Positions 1 to 9,447 of a stretch of 41,895 bases of DNA are shown piece after piece. The DNA comes from CAYSVN01 sp964434585 (GTDB lineage Bacteria; Patescibacteriota; Gracilibacteria; Peribacterales; Peribacteraceae): assembly GCA_964434585.1 (NCBI GenBank), contig CAYSVN010000002.1, forward strand, positions 1 to 41,895. The letters run 5' to 3'. A program made the translations under genes and the position numbers. Below the pieces are notes generated by a model. It was not told the origin of the DNA and did not search any database. It saw only the letters and a list, made by a program, of their open reading frames with translations. The stretch's first letter is position 1; the number at the start of each line of letters is the position of its first letter.

Positions 1-1613
1 CGGTTATTGGAGATGTAAAACATGATATTCCTGCACCAACGATGTGCCCAGAATGTCGATTGCAGCGTCGATTTACACACCGTAATGATCGTAAACTTTA
101 TAAGCGCAAAGAAGACTTTACTGGTGAGCAAATTATTACTATGTTTTCGCCCGAAAGTCCGGTTCCGGTAATGCATAAAGACGAATGGTTTTCTGATAGA
201 TGGGATGCCACAGAATACTGCATGGAATATGATTTTAATCGCCCATTTTTTGACCAATTTTTTGAATTACAAGCAAAAGTACCTAGGGCACATTTAGCAA
301 CGGTTAATACAGAAAACGCTGATTATACTAATTATAATTCCAGTAATAAAGATTGTTATTTATGTTTTGCGGGCAATTATACCGAGGATAGTTTTTATTG
401 TTACCATGCAGAAAAATGTATAAATTGTTGTGATTGCAATCATGTTCATGAGTGTGAACTTTGTTACGAAAATATTCAGAGTGAACATTGTTATAATACG
501 CAGTATTGTTTGCATTGCTCTGGCTGTGCAGATAGTTACTTCTTAGAAGACTGTCGTGAATGTAAGCATTGCTTTATGTGTTTTAACCTTACACAAAAAC
601 AGTATTGTATTTTTAATGAACAATACACACGTGAGCAATACTTTGAACAACTTAAAAGCTATAAACTTCATACACATTCGGGAAAAATAAAGGCTATTGC
701 TATGTGGCATCAAAAACGTTTACAGTTTCCGAAGTCTCAACATCATAATCGTTTGGCTGAAGATAGCTCTGGTGAATATTTAAACGAATGTAAGAATTGT
801 GTTAATTGTTATACTATGTCGAGTGGATGCCAAGATTGTAAAAATGTCTTTAGTGGATTTCCAGAACTAACAGATGCTCAAGATTGTACGTACTGTGGCG
901 AGAAAACTAGCTTAATGTATGAAAATTTGGCTAGTGGTGAGAATTGCCGGTCACTCTTGTTTTGTAACATTGTCTGCACAAATTCTAGTAATATGATTTA
1001 CTCTGATTTATGTTTTGGCTCTCATAATTGTTTTGGCTCTACATGTCTTAATAAAAAACAGTATTGTATTTTAAATAAACAATATACCAAACAGGAATAC
1101 GAAAAATTGGTGCCACGTATTATTGAGCACATGAAAACTACTGGCGAATGGGGTGAATTTTTTCCAGTACATAAATCTATTTTTGCTTATAATGAAACGC
1201 AAGCATTTGAACACTTTCCATTAACACAGAAAGAAGTATTAAAACGTGGCTGGCGATGGTTGGATTATGAAGAAGAAACACCTAATGTTTCTAAATTTAT
1301 ACCGGCTTTAGACTTACCAGACAGTATTGATGATATTCCTGATGATATTTTAAATTGGGCTATTACCTGCGAGCGTACTGAAGTGCCTTTTAAAATTACT
1401 CCTCATGAGTTGCGTTTTTATCGCCAGCATCGTATTTCTATACCTAGACTTTGTCCGGAGGAGCGTCATAAAGATCGTTTTGTACAACGTAATAAACATA
1501 CAGCCTATAATCGTCAATGTGCTAAGTGTTCTGCAGACATACAAACAACCTATGCACCCGAAAGACCAGAGACTGTTTACTGCGAAGCCTGTTACCTTTC
1601 CGAAGTTTACTAA
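1..1613 (+). CDS. Cys-rich zinc-ribbon/solenoid family protein, paralogue 1 (5' partial)
   Basis: The reading frame is open from base 3, so the gene starts upstream of the window; by alignment with paralogue 2 about 27 residues are missing, including the first CxxC knuckle. What remains has the second knuckle (CPEC followed by RxQRR), an aromatic/Asp region ending in NRPFFDQFFE, a long run of CxxC/NC-type repeats, the motif pair 'YCIFN(E/K)QYT' found twice (mid-protein and C-terminal half), a GEWGEFFP block, an LPDSIDDIPDD linker and a final CxxC..CxxC ribbon ending EVY-stop. I count 41 cysteines in the visible part. The family is unnamed as far as I know; similar proteins in Parcubacteria carry misleading CaiB/BaiF-type labels. 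Metal binding is likely; a catalytic role is not visible. The stop codon overlaps the next start (TAATG), so the two are translationally coupled. Confidence 0.85.
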   Translation, partial: VIGDVKHDIPAPTMCPECRLQRRFTHRNDRKLYKRKEDFTGEQIITMFSPESPVPVMHKDEWFSDRWDATEYCMEYDFNRPFFDQFFELQAKVPRAHLATVNTENADYTNYNSSNKDCYLCFAGNYTEDSFYCYHAEKCINCCDCNHVHECELCYENIQSEHCYNTQYCLHCSGCADSYFLEDCRECKHCFMCFNLTQKQYCIFNEQYTREQYFEQLKSYKLHTHSGKIKAIAMWHQKRLQFPKSQHHNRLAEDSSGEYLNECKNCVNCYTMSSGCQDCKNVFSGFPELTDAQDCTYCGEKTSLMYENLASGENCRSLLFCNIVCTNSSNMIYSDLCFGSHNCFGSTCLNKKQYCILNKQYTKQEYEKLVPRIIEHMKTTGEWGEFFPVHKSIFAYNETQAFEHFPLTQKEVLKRGWRWLDYEEETPNVSKFIPALDLPDSIDDIPDDILNWAITCERTEVPFKITPHELRFYRQHRISIPRLCPEERHKDRFVQRNKHTAYNRQCAKCSADIQTTYAPERPETVYCEACYLSEVY

Positions 1614-3295
1614 TGAATAAGCAATGCACCCAATGTTCGGCTAGCTTTAATATTACAGATGAAGATCTGCAGTTTTACGATAAAGTAAGCCCGGTTATTG
1701 GAGATGTAAAACATGATATTCCTGCACCAACGATGTGCCCAGAATGCCGCAGGCAACGACGTTGGGTTTTTAGAAATGAGCGTAATTTGTTTACTTCTAA
1801 ATGTGCTAAAACAAATGAGCCTATTATTACTAACATTCATCCAGAGGCTGGTTTTACAACCTATAACCAGTCGTATACCTGGAGCGATGATTGGGACGCT
1901 AAAGATTTTGGTAAAGACTATGATGACTCTCGATCATTCTTTGAACAAATGGGTGACCTGGTACAAAAAGTTCCTCAATTACCATTGATGAATATGCACC
2001 ACATTAATGAAAACAGTGGTTATTGTAATAATACCAATGGAGTTAAAAATTGTTATATGACATTTGATAGCTCTACTTCGCAAGATGTGTATTACAGTAA
2101 TATTATTATCCATAGTAATGATTGTTTAGATTGTAGCCACGCTGTTGAAAGTAAGTTTTGTTATGGCTGTGTTGATGTTGTAAGGTGTACAAATTCTCGC
2201 TTTTTACTACGGAGTGAAAATTGCCATGACAGCATGTATCTTTTTGATTGTCGTAATTGTCATTATTGTTTTAACTGCAGCAACTTAAGAGGTAAGGACT
2301 ACTACATTAATAACGAATATGTTGGTAAGGAGCGCTACGAGCTTTTTATGAGGTCTTATAAGTCTACGTCGTTTACTCAGCAACAAAATGATTACAGAGT
2401 ATTTATGGATCTTATTCAGCAATCAATTTACTCGCCTGCCAACCTTATTCAGTCGGAAGGAAGTGTAGGTGACAATTTAACAAAATGTAAAAATGTGTAT
2501 GAAAGTTATGACTGCGAAGAGGCAGAAGATTGTAAGCATCTTGTTTCTGTTCACAACCTTAAAACTGCGTATGATACTCAGCATACGTACAAGGGAGAAC
2601 TTCAGTTAGAAATAATGGGCATGGTGAATTCTTATCGTACTGCTTTCTCTTGTTGGATATTAGATTCTAGTAATATTTTATATAGCTTTTTTCTTAATAA
2701 CTGCACTGATTGTTTTGGATGCACTATGCTTAAACGCGATAAATTCTGTATTTTTAATAAACAATATACCGAGGACCAATATAACGATTTAGTACCACGT
2801 ATTATTGAGCGAATGAAAACTGATGGAGAGTGGGGGCAGTTTTTCCCTGTCTCTATGAGTCCATTTGCTTATAATGAATCGTTAGCGCAAGAAAATTTTC
2901 CGTTAACACAAAAACAAGCAGAGAAGCGTGGTTGGTTGTGGCGAGAAAAACAACATAACGTTGGCCAGGTTGATAAAATTATTCCAGCCATTGAGCTGCC
3001 AGATGATACTAATGATATTCCAGATGATATTTTAAACTGGGCACTTACCTGTAGTGCTACGGGTAACCCTTATCGTATTATTCCACATGAGCTACGGTTT
3101 TACAGGCAGCATAATTTGCCAATTCCAAGATTTCATTTTGATGAACGCCATCAACAGCGAATGACTCTGCGTAATTTGCGAATGTTGGCATCTAAACAAT
3201 GTTCTAAGTGTGTTAAAAATATTCAGGCAGCTTTGCCTAAAGGGTATCAGGGTAAGGTTTATTGCGATGAGTGTTATCTTAAAGAAGTCTATTAA
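1613..3295 (+). CDS. Cys-rich zinc-ribbon/solenoid family protein, paralogue 2
   Basis: 560 residues. The start at 1613 is chosen because it overlaps the stop of paralogue 1 and begins the family-typical N-terminal ribbon C5-x2-C8 ... C42-x2-C45 (resembling the zf-trcl type of zinc ribbon: FNITDEDLQFY, then PAPTMCPECRRQRR and an RNER motif). A cysteine-ladder region follows, with NC/DC spacings of roughly 10-16 residues that would suit a metal-bound beta-solenoid, then the KFCIFNKQYT motif, GEWGQFFP, the IPDDILNWA linker and the C-terminal ribbon (KQCSKC ... VYCDEC). All visible domains are soluble: there is no signal peptide or membrane segment, so it should be cytoplasmic. The solenoid idea is my inference from repeat spacing. 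Confidence 0.88.
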   Translation: MNKQCTQCSASFNITDEDLQFYDKVSPVIGDVKHDIPAPTMCPECRRQRRWVFRNERNLFTSKCAKTNEPIITNIHPEAGFTTYNQSYTWSDDWDAKDFGKDYDDSRSFFEQMGDLVQKVPQLPLMNMHHINENSGYCNNTNGVKNCYMTFDSSTSQDVYYSNIIIHSNDCLDCSHAVESKFCYGCVDVVRCTNSRFLLRSENCHDSMYLFDCRNCHYCFNCSNLRGKDYYINNEYVGKERYELFMRSYKSTSFTQQQNDYRVFMDLIQQSIYSPANLIQSEGSVGDNLTKCKNVYESYDCEEAEDCKHLVSVHNLKTAYDTQHTYKGELQLEIMGMVNSYRTAFSCWILDSSNILYSFFLNNCTDCFGCTMLKRDKFCIFNKQYTEDQYNDLVPRIIERMKTDGEWGQFFPVSMSPFAYNESLAQENFPLTQKQAEKRGWLWREKQHNVGQVDKIIPAIELPDDTNDIPDDILNWALTCSATGNPYRIIPHELRFYRQHNLPIPRFHFDERHQQRMTLRNLRMLASKQCSKCVKNIQAALPKGYQGKVYCDECYLKEVY

Positions 3296-3297
3296 GG

Positions 3298-3303
3298 TAT
3301 ACT
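3298..3303 (+). promoter_or_regulatory. -10 box of a leaderless promoter for paralogue 3
   Basis: TATACT followed by exactly 6 nt and then the ATG at 3310. Transcription would begin at or within a base of the start codon. It lies only 2 bases after the stop of paralogue 2, so paralogue 3 can be transcribed independently inside the array. Confidence 0.6.
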
Positions 3304-3309
3304 ACAGGC

Positions 3310-4980
3310 ATGCAATCATCATGTGTTCAATGTAGTGCAAATTTTACGGTAACTGACGAAGATCTTGGTTTCTATGCTCGTAAAGGAGTGCCAGCACCAA
3401 CCCATTGCCCCGATTGTCGTTACCAACGTCGTATTGCTTGGCGTAACGAGCGTCATCTTTATGCTGCAACGTGTGCTGCAACGGGTAAGCCAATGGTATC
3501 AATTTATAGTGATGATAAGCCTTATACGGTTTATGAGCGTAGCCAGTGGTTAGAAGTTGATAATACCGATAAAGGTCGAGACTTTGATGTTAATCGACCA
3601 TTTTTTGAACAATGGAATGAATTATTTTTGCAGAGCATTAAGGCGAATGTTATTCAGAATGGTTTAATGCTTAATAGTGAATACACCCACTTTACCGGTG
3701 AGATGAAAAATGCCTATTACATGTTTAATTCTGGAAAATGTGAGGATGTATATTATGGCATTCTTAATGTTTATAGTAAAAGTTGTGTTGATGTGTATTG
3801 GGGTTTTTATAGTGAGCTTTGTTATGAATCGGTACATTGTGCCCACTCCTATAACCTTCATTACTCATCGCACAGTAGTAACTGTAGTGATAGTGCATTT
3901 TTAAGAGATTGTATGAGCTGTCGACATTGTATTGGTTGTACAAATTTACGCAATAAAGAGTATCACGTTTTTAATAAACCCGTTTCTAAAGAGGAATACG
4001 AAAAACTTTGGTCAGAAATTTTTTCTGGTAAACACTCTTCTGTTCAATCGTTTAGACAGCAATGGAGTGAATTTGAGGCAGCTCAACCTTATTGGCTGCG
4101 GAATATAAATGTAGTTGACTGTACTGGTAGCCAGTTAATTGATTGTGAAAATGTAAAAGAGAGCCACGTTTGTACGGGGTGTAAGGACATAAAATTTTGC
4201 CAAGATATGGAAGTTGATACCGAAGATTGTTATGACGTTAGTACCTTTGGTGAGGGAATGACAGGCTGCTACGAACTGACGACAAGCGGTGGAGTAAAAG
4301 GCTCGTCAGAAATTGTTGGTTGTATGTTTTCGGCTTATATTTTTTATGGAGGATATAATATTTACTACAGTGTAAATTGCCATGATAACTGTAAAGACTT
4401 ATTTGGTTGCTGCGATTTACGCGGTAAGCAATATTGTATTTTTAATAAGCAATACACCAAAGAGCAGTACGAAGCTTTAGTACCTAAACTGATAGAGCAC
4501 ATGCAATCTACTGGAGAATGGGGAGAGTTTTTTCCGATTGTAATGAGTCCGTTTGGTTATAATGAGTCACTTGCTATGGAGCAGTTTCCTTTGAATAAGG
4601 AAGAAGTCTTAACCAGTGGCTGGAAATGGCAGGGGCAAGAGGCAGGCTCAAAAAATAAGGAAACTGTTGATTGGAATGATGTGCCAGATAGCGTTAATGA
4701 TATTAATGAAAATATTACACGAGAAGTTCTTTGTTGTACATGTTGCCAACGCAGTTACCGTATCGTGCCCCAGGAGTTAAGTTTTTATCAATCAGTTGGA
4801 GTACCGTTACCTCAACAGTGTTTTAACTGCCGGCATACCCAACGCCTTAAACACGTTGAATTACGTCGTTTATTTACACATGATTGCAGTAAATGCCAAA
4901 AAACAATGCAGTCAACATATGCACCAGGTACATCTAAAACTGTATACTGTGAAGAGTGTTATTTATCTGAAATTTATTAA
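3310..4980 (+). CDS. Cys-rich zinc-ribbon/solenoid family protein, paralogue 3
   Basis: 556 residues with the same order of parts as its neighbours: N-terminal ribbon (SCVQC ... HCPDCRYQRR), FDVNRPFFEQW, Cys-ladder, LRNKEYHVFNKP motif, second ladder, YCIFNKQYTKEQYE, GEWGEFFP, VPDSVNDI linker and C-terminal ribbon (CSKC ... YCEECYLSEIY). It lacks the ~9-residue insertion (SPVI(N/G)G..) seen between the two knuckles in paralogues 1, 2 and 4. Its C-terminal half keeps an extra CTCC and CFNCRH pair that paralogues 1, 2 and 5 have partly lost, so it may be closer to the ancestral metal-binding state. No catalytic motif is recognisable. Function unknown. Confidence 0.88.
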   Translation: MQSSCVQCSANFTVTDEDLGFYARKGVPAPTHCPDCRYQRRIAWRNERHLYAATCAATGKPMVSIYSDDKPYTVYERSQWLEVDNTDKGRDFDVNRPFFEQWNELFLQSIKANVIQNGLMLNSEYTHFTGEMKNAYYMFNSGKCEDVYYGILNVYSKSCVDVYWGFYSELCYESVHCAHSYNLHYSSHSSNCSDSAFLRDCMSCRHCIGCTNLRNKEYHVFNKPVSKEEYEKLWSEIFSGKHSSVQSFRQQWSEFEAAQPYWLRNINVVDCTGSQLIDCENVKESHVCTGCKDIKFCQDMEVDTEDCYDVSTFGEGMTGCYELTTSGGVKGSSEIVGCMFSAYIFYGGYNIYYSVNCHDNCKDLFGCCDLRGKQYCIFNKQYTKEQYEALVPKLIEHMQSTGEWGEFFPIVMSPFGYNESLAMEQFPLNKEEVLTSGWKWQGQEAGSKNKETVDWNDVPDSVNDINENITREVLCCTCCQRSYRIVPQELSFYQSVGVPLPQQCFNCRHTQRLKHVELRRLFTHDCSKCQKTMQSTYAPGTSKTVYCEECYLSEIY

Positions 4981-4988
4981 TATTATTT

Positions 4989-6665
4989 ATGAACCAAACC
5001 TGTACTAATTGCGGCAGTGACTTCCAAATAACGGATGAAGATCTGGCGTTTTACGATAGCGTTTCACCAGTTATTAACGGGCAGAAATTTTTAGTACCAT
5101 CACCGTTGCAATGCCCTGACTGCCGATACCAAAACCGATTAACATGGCGTAACGAACGCTGGATGTATAAGCGCAATTGTGACGCTACTGGCAAGAGTGT
5201 GGTGTCTATTTTTTCGGCTGATAAAACGTGGCCGCCAGTTTATAAGCAAGATTTTTGGTGGAGCGATAAATGGAATGCACGTGATTATGGAAGAGATTTT
5301 GACTTTAACCGACCGTTTTTTGAACAATGGTTAGAGCTTTTTAAAGTGGTGCCACAGGCAGCGCTTAATAATCAACAGAGTGAAAATTGTGAGTACACTA
5401 ATCAATCACAACGTAATAAAGATTCCTATATGATATTTTGTAGCAACATGAGTGAGAACTGTATGCATAGCATGTGGTTACAAAAAAGTAGAGACACCAT
5501 GGATTGTTTATATACAGCAGAAGGAGAGCTAGCGTACGATATTTTAAATGGTGATGTTTGTTACCGGTGCAGCTCTTCATCGAACCTTAAAAACTGTAGT
5601 GACGTTCACTTTTCACGAGATTTAATTGGCTGTAGTAATTGTTTTGGCTGTATGAATTTACGCAATAAGCAGTATCATATTTTCAATGAACCACATAGCA
5701 AAGAAGATTATGAGCAAAAAATTGCTGAATTAAATTTACATTCTAGATCTGGACGATTAATGGCTAAAAAATATGCTGATGAATTTACAGCCGAGGTGAT
5801 TCATAAATATTATACTGGTAGTAACATAGAAGCATCTTCCGGAGATTATATTATGGATGTTACTAGTACGCGTGATTGTTTTAATTGCCGTGATACCGAG
5901 GCTACTGCTTACTGCCAAGACTTTTGGCGGGGACATCATTGCCAAGATCTTACCGAAGTTGCTGATGCTGAGTTTTGCTACCAAGTAGAAGGTTCTGCGC
6001 CCGGGAACCAAGTATTGTTCTCTAAAAAATTCTGCAATTTAACAAATAGCATGTATAGCTCGCATTGTAATAGTTCTAGTAACTTGTTTGGTTGTATTAG
6101 CTTAAATAATGGTGAGTATTGTATTTTAAATAAGCAGTATACGCGTGAGGAGTATGAAGCGTTGGTGCCACGTATTATTGAACATATGCAGTCTACAGGG
6201 GAGTGGGGACAGTACTTTCCAGCTACTGGTACGCCGTTTTGCTACAACGAAACCGTAGCTCAGGAATACTTTCCGTTAAGCAAGCAGCAAGCACTAGATG
6301 CTGGTTACTGCTGGCAAACGCACATGCCTAATACTACCGGTAAGCAAACAATAGAGTGGTCTGATGTGCCAGATAGTATAGCTGATATTACTGATGATAT
6401 TACGAAAGAAATTTTAAGCTGTACTTGCTGCAGTAAAAATTATCGTATTATTCCCCAAGAATTAATATTGTATAAGCAAATGCATATTCCGGTGCCAGAT
6501 GTTTGCGCAGATTGGCGACATGTATCACGGATGAATCGTCGTAATCCACGTAAGCTTTTTACTTTCCAGTGTGCTAAATGTTCTAAGGATATTGAAACAA
6601 CGTATCCACAACATAGCCAAGAAATTGTTTATTGTGAAGAATGTTACCTGTCTGCCGTCTATTAA
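4989..6665 (+). CDS. Cys-rich zinc-ribbon/solenoid family protein, paralogue 4
   Basis: 558 residues, 8 nt after paralogue 3. N-terminal ribbon (TCTNCGSDF ... QCPDCRYQNRL, RNER), FDFNRPFFEQW, Cys-ladder with CSNCFGCMNLRNKQYHIFNE, a second ladder with NLFGCISLNNGEYCILNKQYT, GEWGQYFP, VPDSIADI linker, a CTCC element and a last ribbon (QCAKCSKD ... YCEECYLSAVY). In the penultimate knuckle the expected CxxC has become CADW, so one metal site is probably eroded. No terminator is evident after the stop; the next 136 nt lead to the promoter of the ATPase gene. Confidence 0.88.
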   Translation: MNQTCTNCGSDFQITDEDLAFYDSVSPVINGQKFLVPSPLQCPDCRYQNRLTWRNERWMYKRNCDATGKSVVSIFSADKTWPPVYKQDFWWSDKWNARDYGRDFDFNRPFFEQWLELFKVVPQAALNNQQSENCEYTNQSQRNKDSYMIFCSNMSENCMHSMWLQKSRDTMDCLYTAEGELAYDILNGDVCYRCSSSSNLKNCSDVHFSRDLIGCSNCFGCMNLRNKQYHIFNEPHSKEDYEQKIAELNLHSRSGRLMAKKYADEFTAEVIHKYYTGSNIEASSGDYIMDVTSTRDCFNCRDTEATAYCQDFWRGHHCQDLTEVADAEFCYQVEGSAPGNQVLFSKKFCNLTNSMYSSHCNSSSNLFGCISLNNGEYCILNKQYTREEYEALVPRIIEHMQSTGEWGQYFPATGTPFCYNETVAQEYFPLSKQQALDAGYCWQTHMPNTTGKQTIEWSDVPDSIADITDDITKEILSCTCCSKNYRIIPQELILYKQMHIPVPDVCADWRHVSRMNRRNPRKLFTFQCAKCSKDIETTYPQHSQEIVYCEECYLSAVY

Positions 6666-6801
6666 ATCACCTTATTTATACCCTCTATTTTACTTATTAT
6701 TTTTTGTGGACGACAGGCAGGTTTATCGGAAGTTTATTAGTGTACTTTCTTGCCTTAAATGAGCTAATTATGGTATAATAATACTGTATACTTAGCATCT
6801 T

Positions 6802-9033
6802 ATGGCTTTAACATTCATTAATGTCACCATTCCACCGGGTAGCGGAGATCAAAGCAAATTTGAGTCTCGTTTTAATGAACTTGTGCTTTCGCTTTATAAC
6901 ACCGTTAGTAACCAACGTTTTAGTTTTGAATACATTGGTTTTAACCAACATACGTATTTTGCAATTGTTTGTGATACTCGTTACCAGGGAACTATTGAAG
7001 GTCTTATTTATTCGATGTTCCCAGATGCGGAAATTAAAATTGGTACCGATTATACGCTTAGTTTTGATCCACAAAAACAAGCATTTGCTGGAGCGGAATT
7101 AGTGCTTCGCGATAGTGATGTGTACCCGATTCAAACGTATGATCAATTTGAAAGTGACAGTATGTCGCGGTATTTTTCGAGCGTGAGTAAGATGGAACTA
7201 GGAGAGCAGGTGTGGACACAGGTTATTGTAGAGCCAAAATCTGAAACAGGCGTTTTTTACTTTAAGCGCCGATTTCGTGCTTGGATGGCCCGATTTAAAA
7301 CATGGTTCTCGGTAACAGATCGTCTACGTAAAGATGGACTACGTGGTATTAACAAAACTCGTCGTGAGTTTTCTGGTTACAAAGAAAAAGATAAGCCATT
7401 TACTACAACCATTCGTTGTGTGTACGTTGCAGATAGGCCTGATATTGCTAAAGCAAAACTTAATGCGGTGCTCGATAGCTTTACGCAATTTAACGACGAC
7501 GATATTAATGGATTTAAACCAAAAAAATCTACGAATAGTCCAGCATTCTTAAATAAATATAGAGCCCGCGTACATGGTGATAGCTACTTTTTAAGTTCGC
7601 GTGAAATTTCTACTATTTATCATTTTCCCAATGCTGATGCGGTAAGCCACGTTGTGCATGTGCTTGCGCGAAAGTCAGATCCACCAAAAGATTTACCAAA
7701 AGCTAGCGATAGTGATGTTAGCCCATTTGGAACCACAAACTATCACAATAACTTTGTACCATTTGGTATTAAGCGTAAAGATCGCCGCCGCCATTTGTAT
7801 GCCATTGGTAAGTCGGGTTCTGGTAAATCTAAAATGCTAGAACTACTTATTTATAGTGATGTAATGTCTGGCCAAGGAGTATGTGTATTAGATCCGCACG
7901 GTGACCTTTGTGATGCAGTGCTTAAAATGGTTCCTGAAGAACGCATACAAGATGTGATTATTTTTGATCCGTCTGATACAGAATTCCCGATTGCATTTAA
8001 CCCGTTGATGACCGTGGATCCGAAATATAAAATGCAACTTACCATTGGTATTATCGAGATCTTTAAAAAACTGTTTGGAGATAACTGGAGTGACCGCCTA
8101 GAACACGTACTGCGTTATACACTATTAGCGCTGCTTGATAGTCCAAATACAACGGTGCTTAGTATTTTAAAAATGCTTACCGATAAAAACTATCGCCAAC
8201 AAATTGTTTCGCGTATTCAAGATAATGTAGTTAAAAATTTTTGGGTATCAGAGTTTGCTGGTTGGTCTGAAAAATTTGATGCCACGGCTATTACGCCACT
8301 GCTAAACAAAGTGGGGCAGTTTGTGGCAACAGATATGATTCGTAATATTGTAGGGCAGCCAGAAACAAAATTTGATATTCGTGACGTGATGGATAATCGT
8401 AAAATTTTACTACTGAAAGTTTCTAAAGGACTCCTTGGTGAAGAAAATGCATCGCTGATTGGTTCGATGATTATTACGAAGATTTACCAAGCAGCCATGA
8501 GTCGTGCAGATATGGCAGAAGATGATCGAGCTGATTTTTACTTTTACGTGGATGAGTTCCAAAACTTTGCAACCGAGACATTCTACGAAATTATGTCGGA
8601 GGCTCGTAAGTATCACCTTTGTTTAACGATTGCGCACCAATACATGGGTCAGTTATCTGATAAAATTCGCCAAACTGTATTTGGTAACGTTGGTTCGATG
8701 ATTAGCTTTAGGGTAGGAGCAGAAGATGCCCGTATTTTGGCTGAGGAGTACAATCCTGTTTTTAATGAGCGCGATATTATTAACTTGGGGGTTCGTGAAT
8801 TTTACACAAAGCTCTCTGTTAATGGCGAATTGCGCGAAGCTTTTTCTGGTCGCACACTTAATGCTCCAGACCCAGAGCCAACATTAGTACCTAATATTAT
8901 TACATGGTCTCGCCAAACGTACTGTATGCCTAAAGACGAAGTTGCTAAAGTTATTAACGCCTGGGATGAAGGTAACTTAGATGCCGAAGCACCATCTGCC
9001 ATTGTAGAAGAATTTGAGGCACCGATTGTATAA
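6802..9033 (+). CDS. VirD4/TraG-like conjugation-type ATPase (AAA, HerA/FtsK clade)
   Basis: 743 residues. A Walker A motif GKSGSGKS lies at residues 336-343, a VLDPHGD segment around 362-368 and a Walker B-like FYFYVDEFQNF around 579-589, followed by the QYMGQL sensor-like region. This order is typical of type IV secretion coupling ATPases of the TraG/TraD/VirD4 group, which power DNA or protein transfer or pilus dynamics. The first ~300 residues are an unassigned mixed alpha/beta domain; no clear transmembrane helix is seen, unlike classic VirD4. TATAAT and TATACT boxes occur at 6774-6800. It stands alone: TrbC/VirB2-like proteins occur only 26 kb away in the window. Substrate unknown. Confidence 0.8.
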   Translation: MALTFINVTIPPGSGDQSKFESRFNELVLSLYNTVSNQRFSFEYIGFNQHTYFAIVCDTRYQGTIEGLIYSMFPDAEIKIGTDYTLSFDPQKQAFAGAELVLRDSDVYPIQTYDQFESDSMSRYFSSVSKMELGEQVWTQVIVEPKSETGVFYFKRRFRAWMARFKTWFSVTDRLRKDGLRGINKTRREFSGYKEKDKPFTTTIRCVYVADRPDIAKAKLNAVLDSFTQFNDDDINGFKPKKSTNSPAFLNKYRARVHGDSYFLSSREISTIYHFPNADAVSHVVHVLARKSDPPKDLPKASDSDVSPFGTTNYHNNFVPFGIKRKDRRRHLYAIGKSGSGKSKMLELLIYSDVMSGQGVCVLDPHGDLCDAVLKMVPEERIQDVIIFDPSDTEFPIAFNPLMTVDPKYKMQLTIGIIEIFKKLFGDNWSDRLEHVLRYTLLALLDSPNTTVLSILKMLTDKNYRQQIVSRIQDNVVKNFWVSEFAGWSEKFDATAITPLLNKVGQFVATDMIRNIVGQPETKFDIRDVMDNRKILLLKVSKGLLGEENASLIGSMIITKIYQAAMSRADMAEDDRADFYFYVDEFQNFATETFYEIMSEARKYHLCLTIAHQYMGQLSDKIRQTVFGNVGSMISFRVGAEDARILAEEYNPVFNERDIINLGVREFYTKLSVNGELREAFSGRTLNAPDPEPTLVPNIITWSRQTYCMPKDEVAKVINAWDEGNLDAEAPSAIVEEFEAPIV

Positions 9034-9232
9034 GTTATATCTTAACGTTCATTTTTGCCGATGCAAAAACGAACCAAAAAAATCATGGCAAACAATATTT
9101 CGGCAAGCTCAGTACCTCACGTGTTGTGCTATCTATTCACGTCAAAGTCCATAAACATGATCTTATGTTTACTGGTTGGACGCCCTTATTTCGGGTAGTT
9201 AAGTGATCGACTTCTCCGCTTGCAGAGCATGG

Positions 9233-9313
9233 TTCGGCTACGCTCACCACTGCACAACACTTTGTTACATACTTGCTATCCTGAGCGTAGTCGAAGGGCA
9301 AACATGGTTTGCC
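9233..9313. repeat. Inverted copies of the TTCGGCTACGCTCA motif plus adjacent hairpin
   Basis: TTCGGCTACGCTCA (9233-9246) is followed by its near-exact reverse complement TGAGCGTAGTCGAA (9282-9295), 13 of 14 positions pairing. A perfect 7-bp hairpin GGCAAAC/GTTTGCC follows at 9297-9313. The first motif recurs exactly at 40457-40470. Confidence 0.6.
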
Positions 9314-9334
9314 ATATAGTTAGATATATTCTTC

Positions 9335-9447
9335 TCGCGCTCCCGAGAGGGCGTAGTAGTAACTTGCAAAGGAGGTAGCGGCCATCCGCCGAAGAAGGAT
9401 AGCGGACGACTTGCAATAAGTTACTTACGAACGAACGTCTAGCGCGA
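9335..9447. ncRNA. Candidate structured RNA or cruciform: three nested inverted repeats
   Basis: Three nested pairings share one axis: TCGCGCT 9335-9341 with AGCGCGA 9441-9447; AGTAACTTGCAA 9358-9369 with TTGCAATAAGTTACT 9411-9425 (one bulge); TCCGC 9385-9389 with GCGGA 9402-9406. Either strand could fold. I do not recognise it as RNase P, tmRNA, SRP or 6S RNA, so whether it is transcribed is open. Confidence 0.35.

Noticed and set aside
9061..9198. 45-codon ATG frame in the hairpin-bounded element
   Set aside because: It begins inside the left hairpin loop, has no promoter or ribosome site, and its residue pattern is unlike protein; probably chance.
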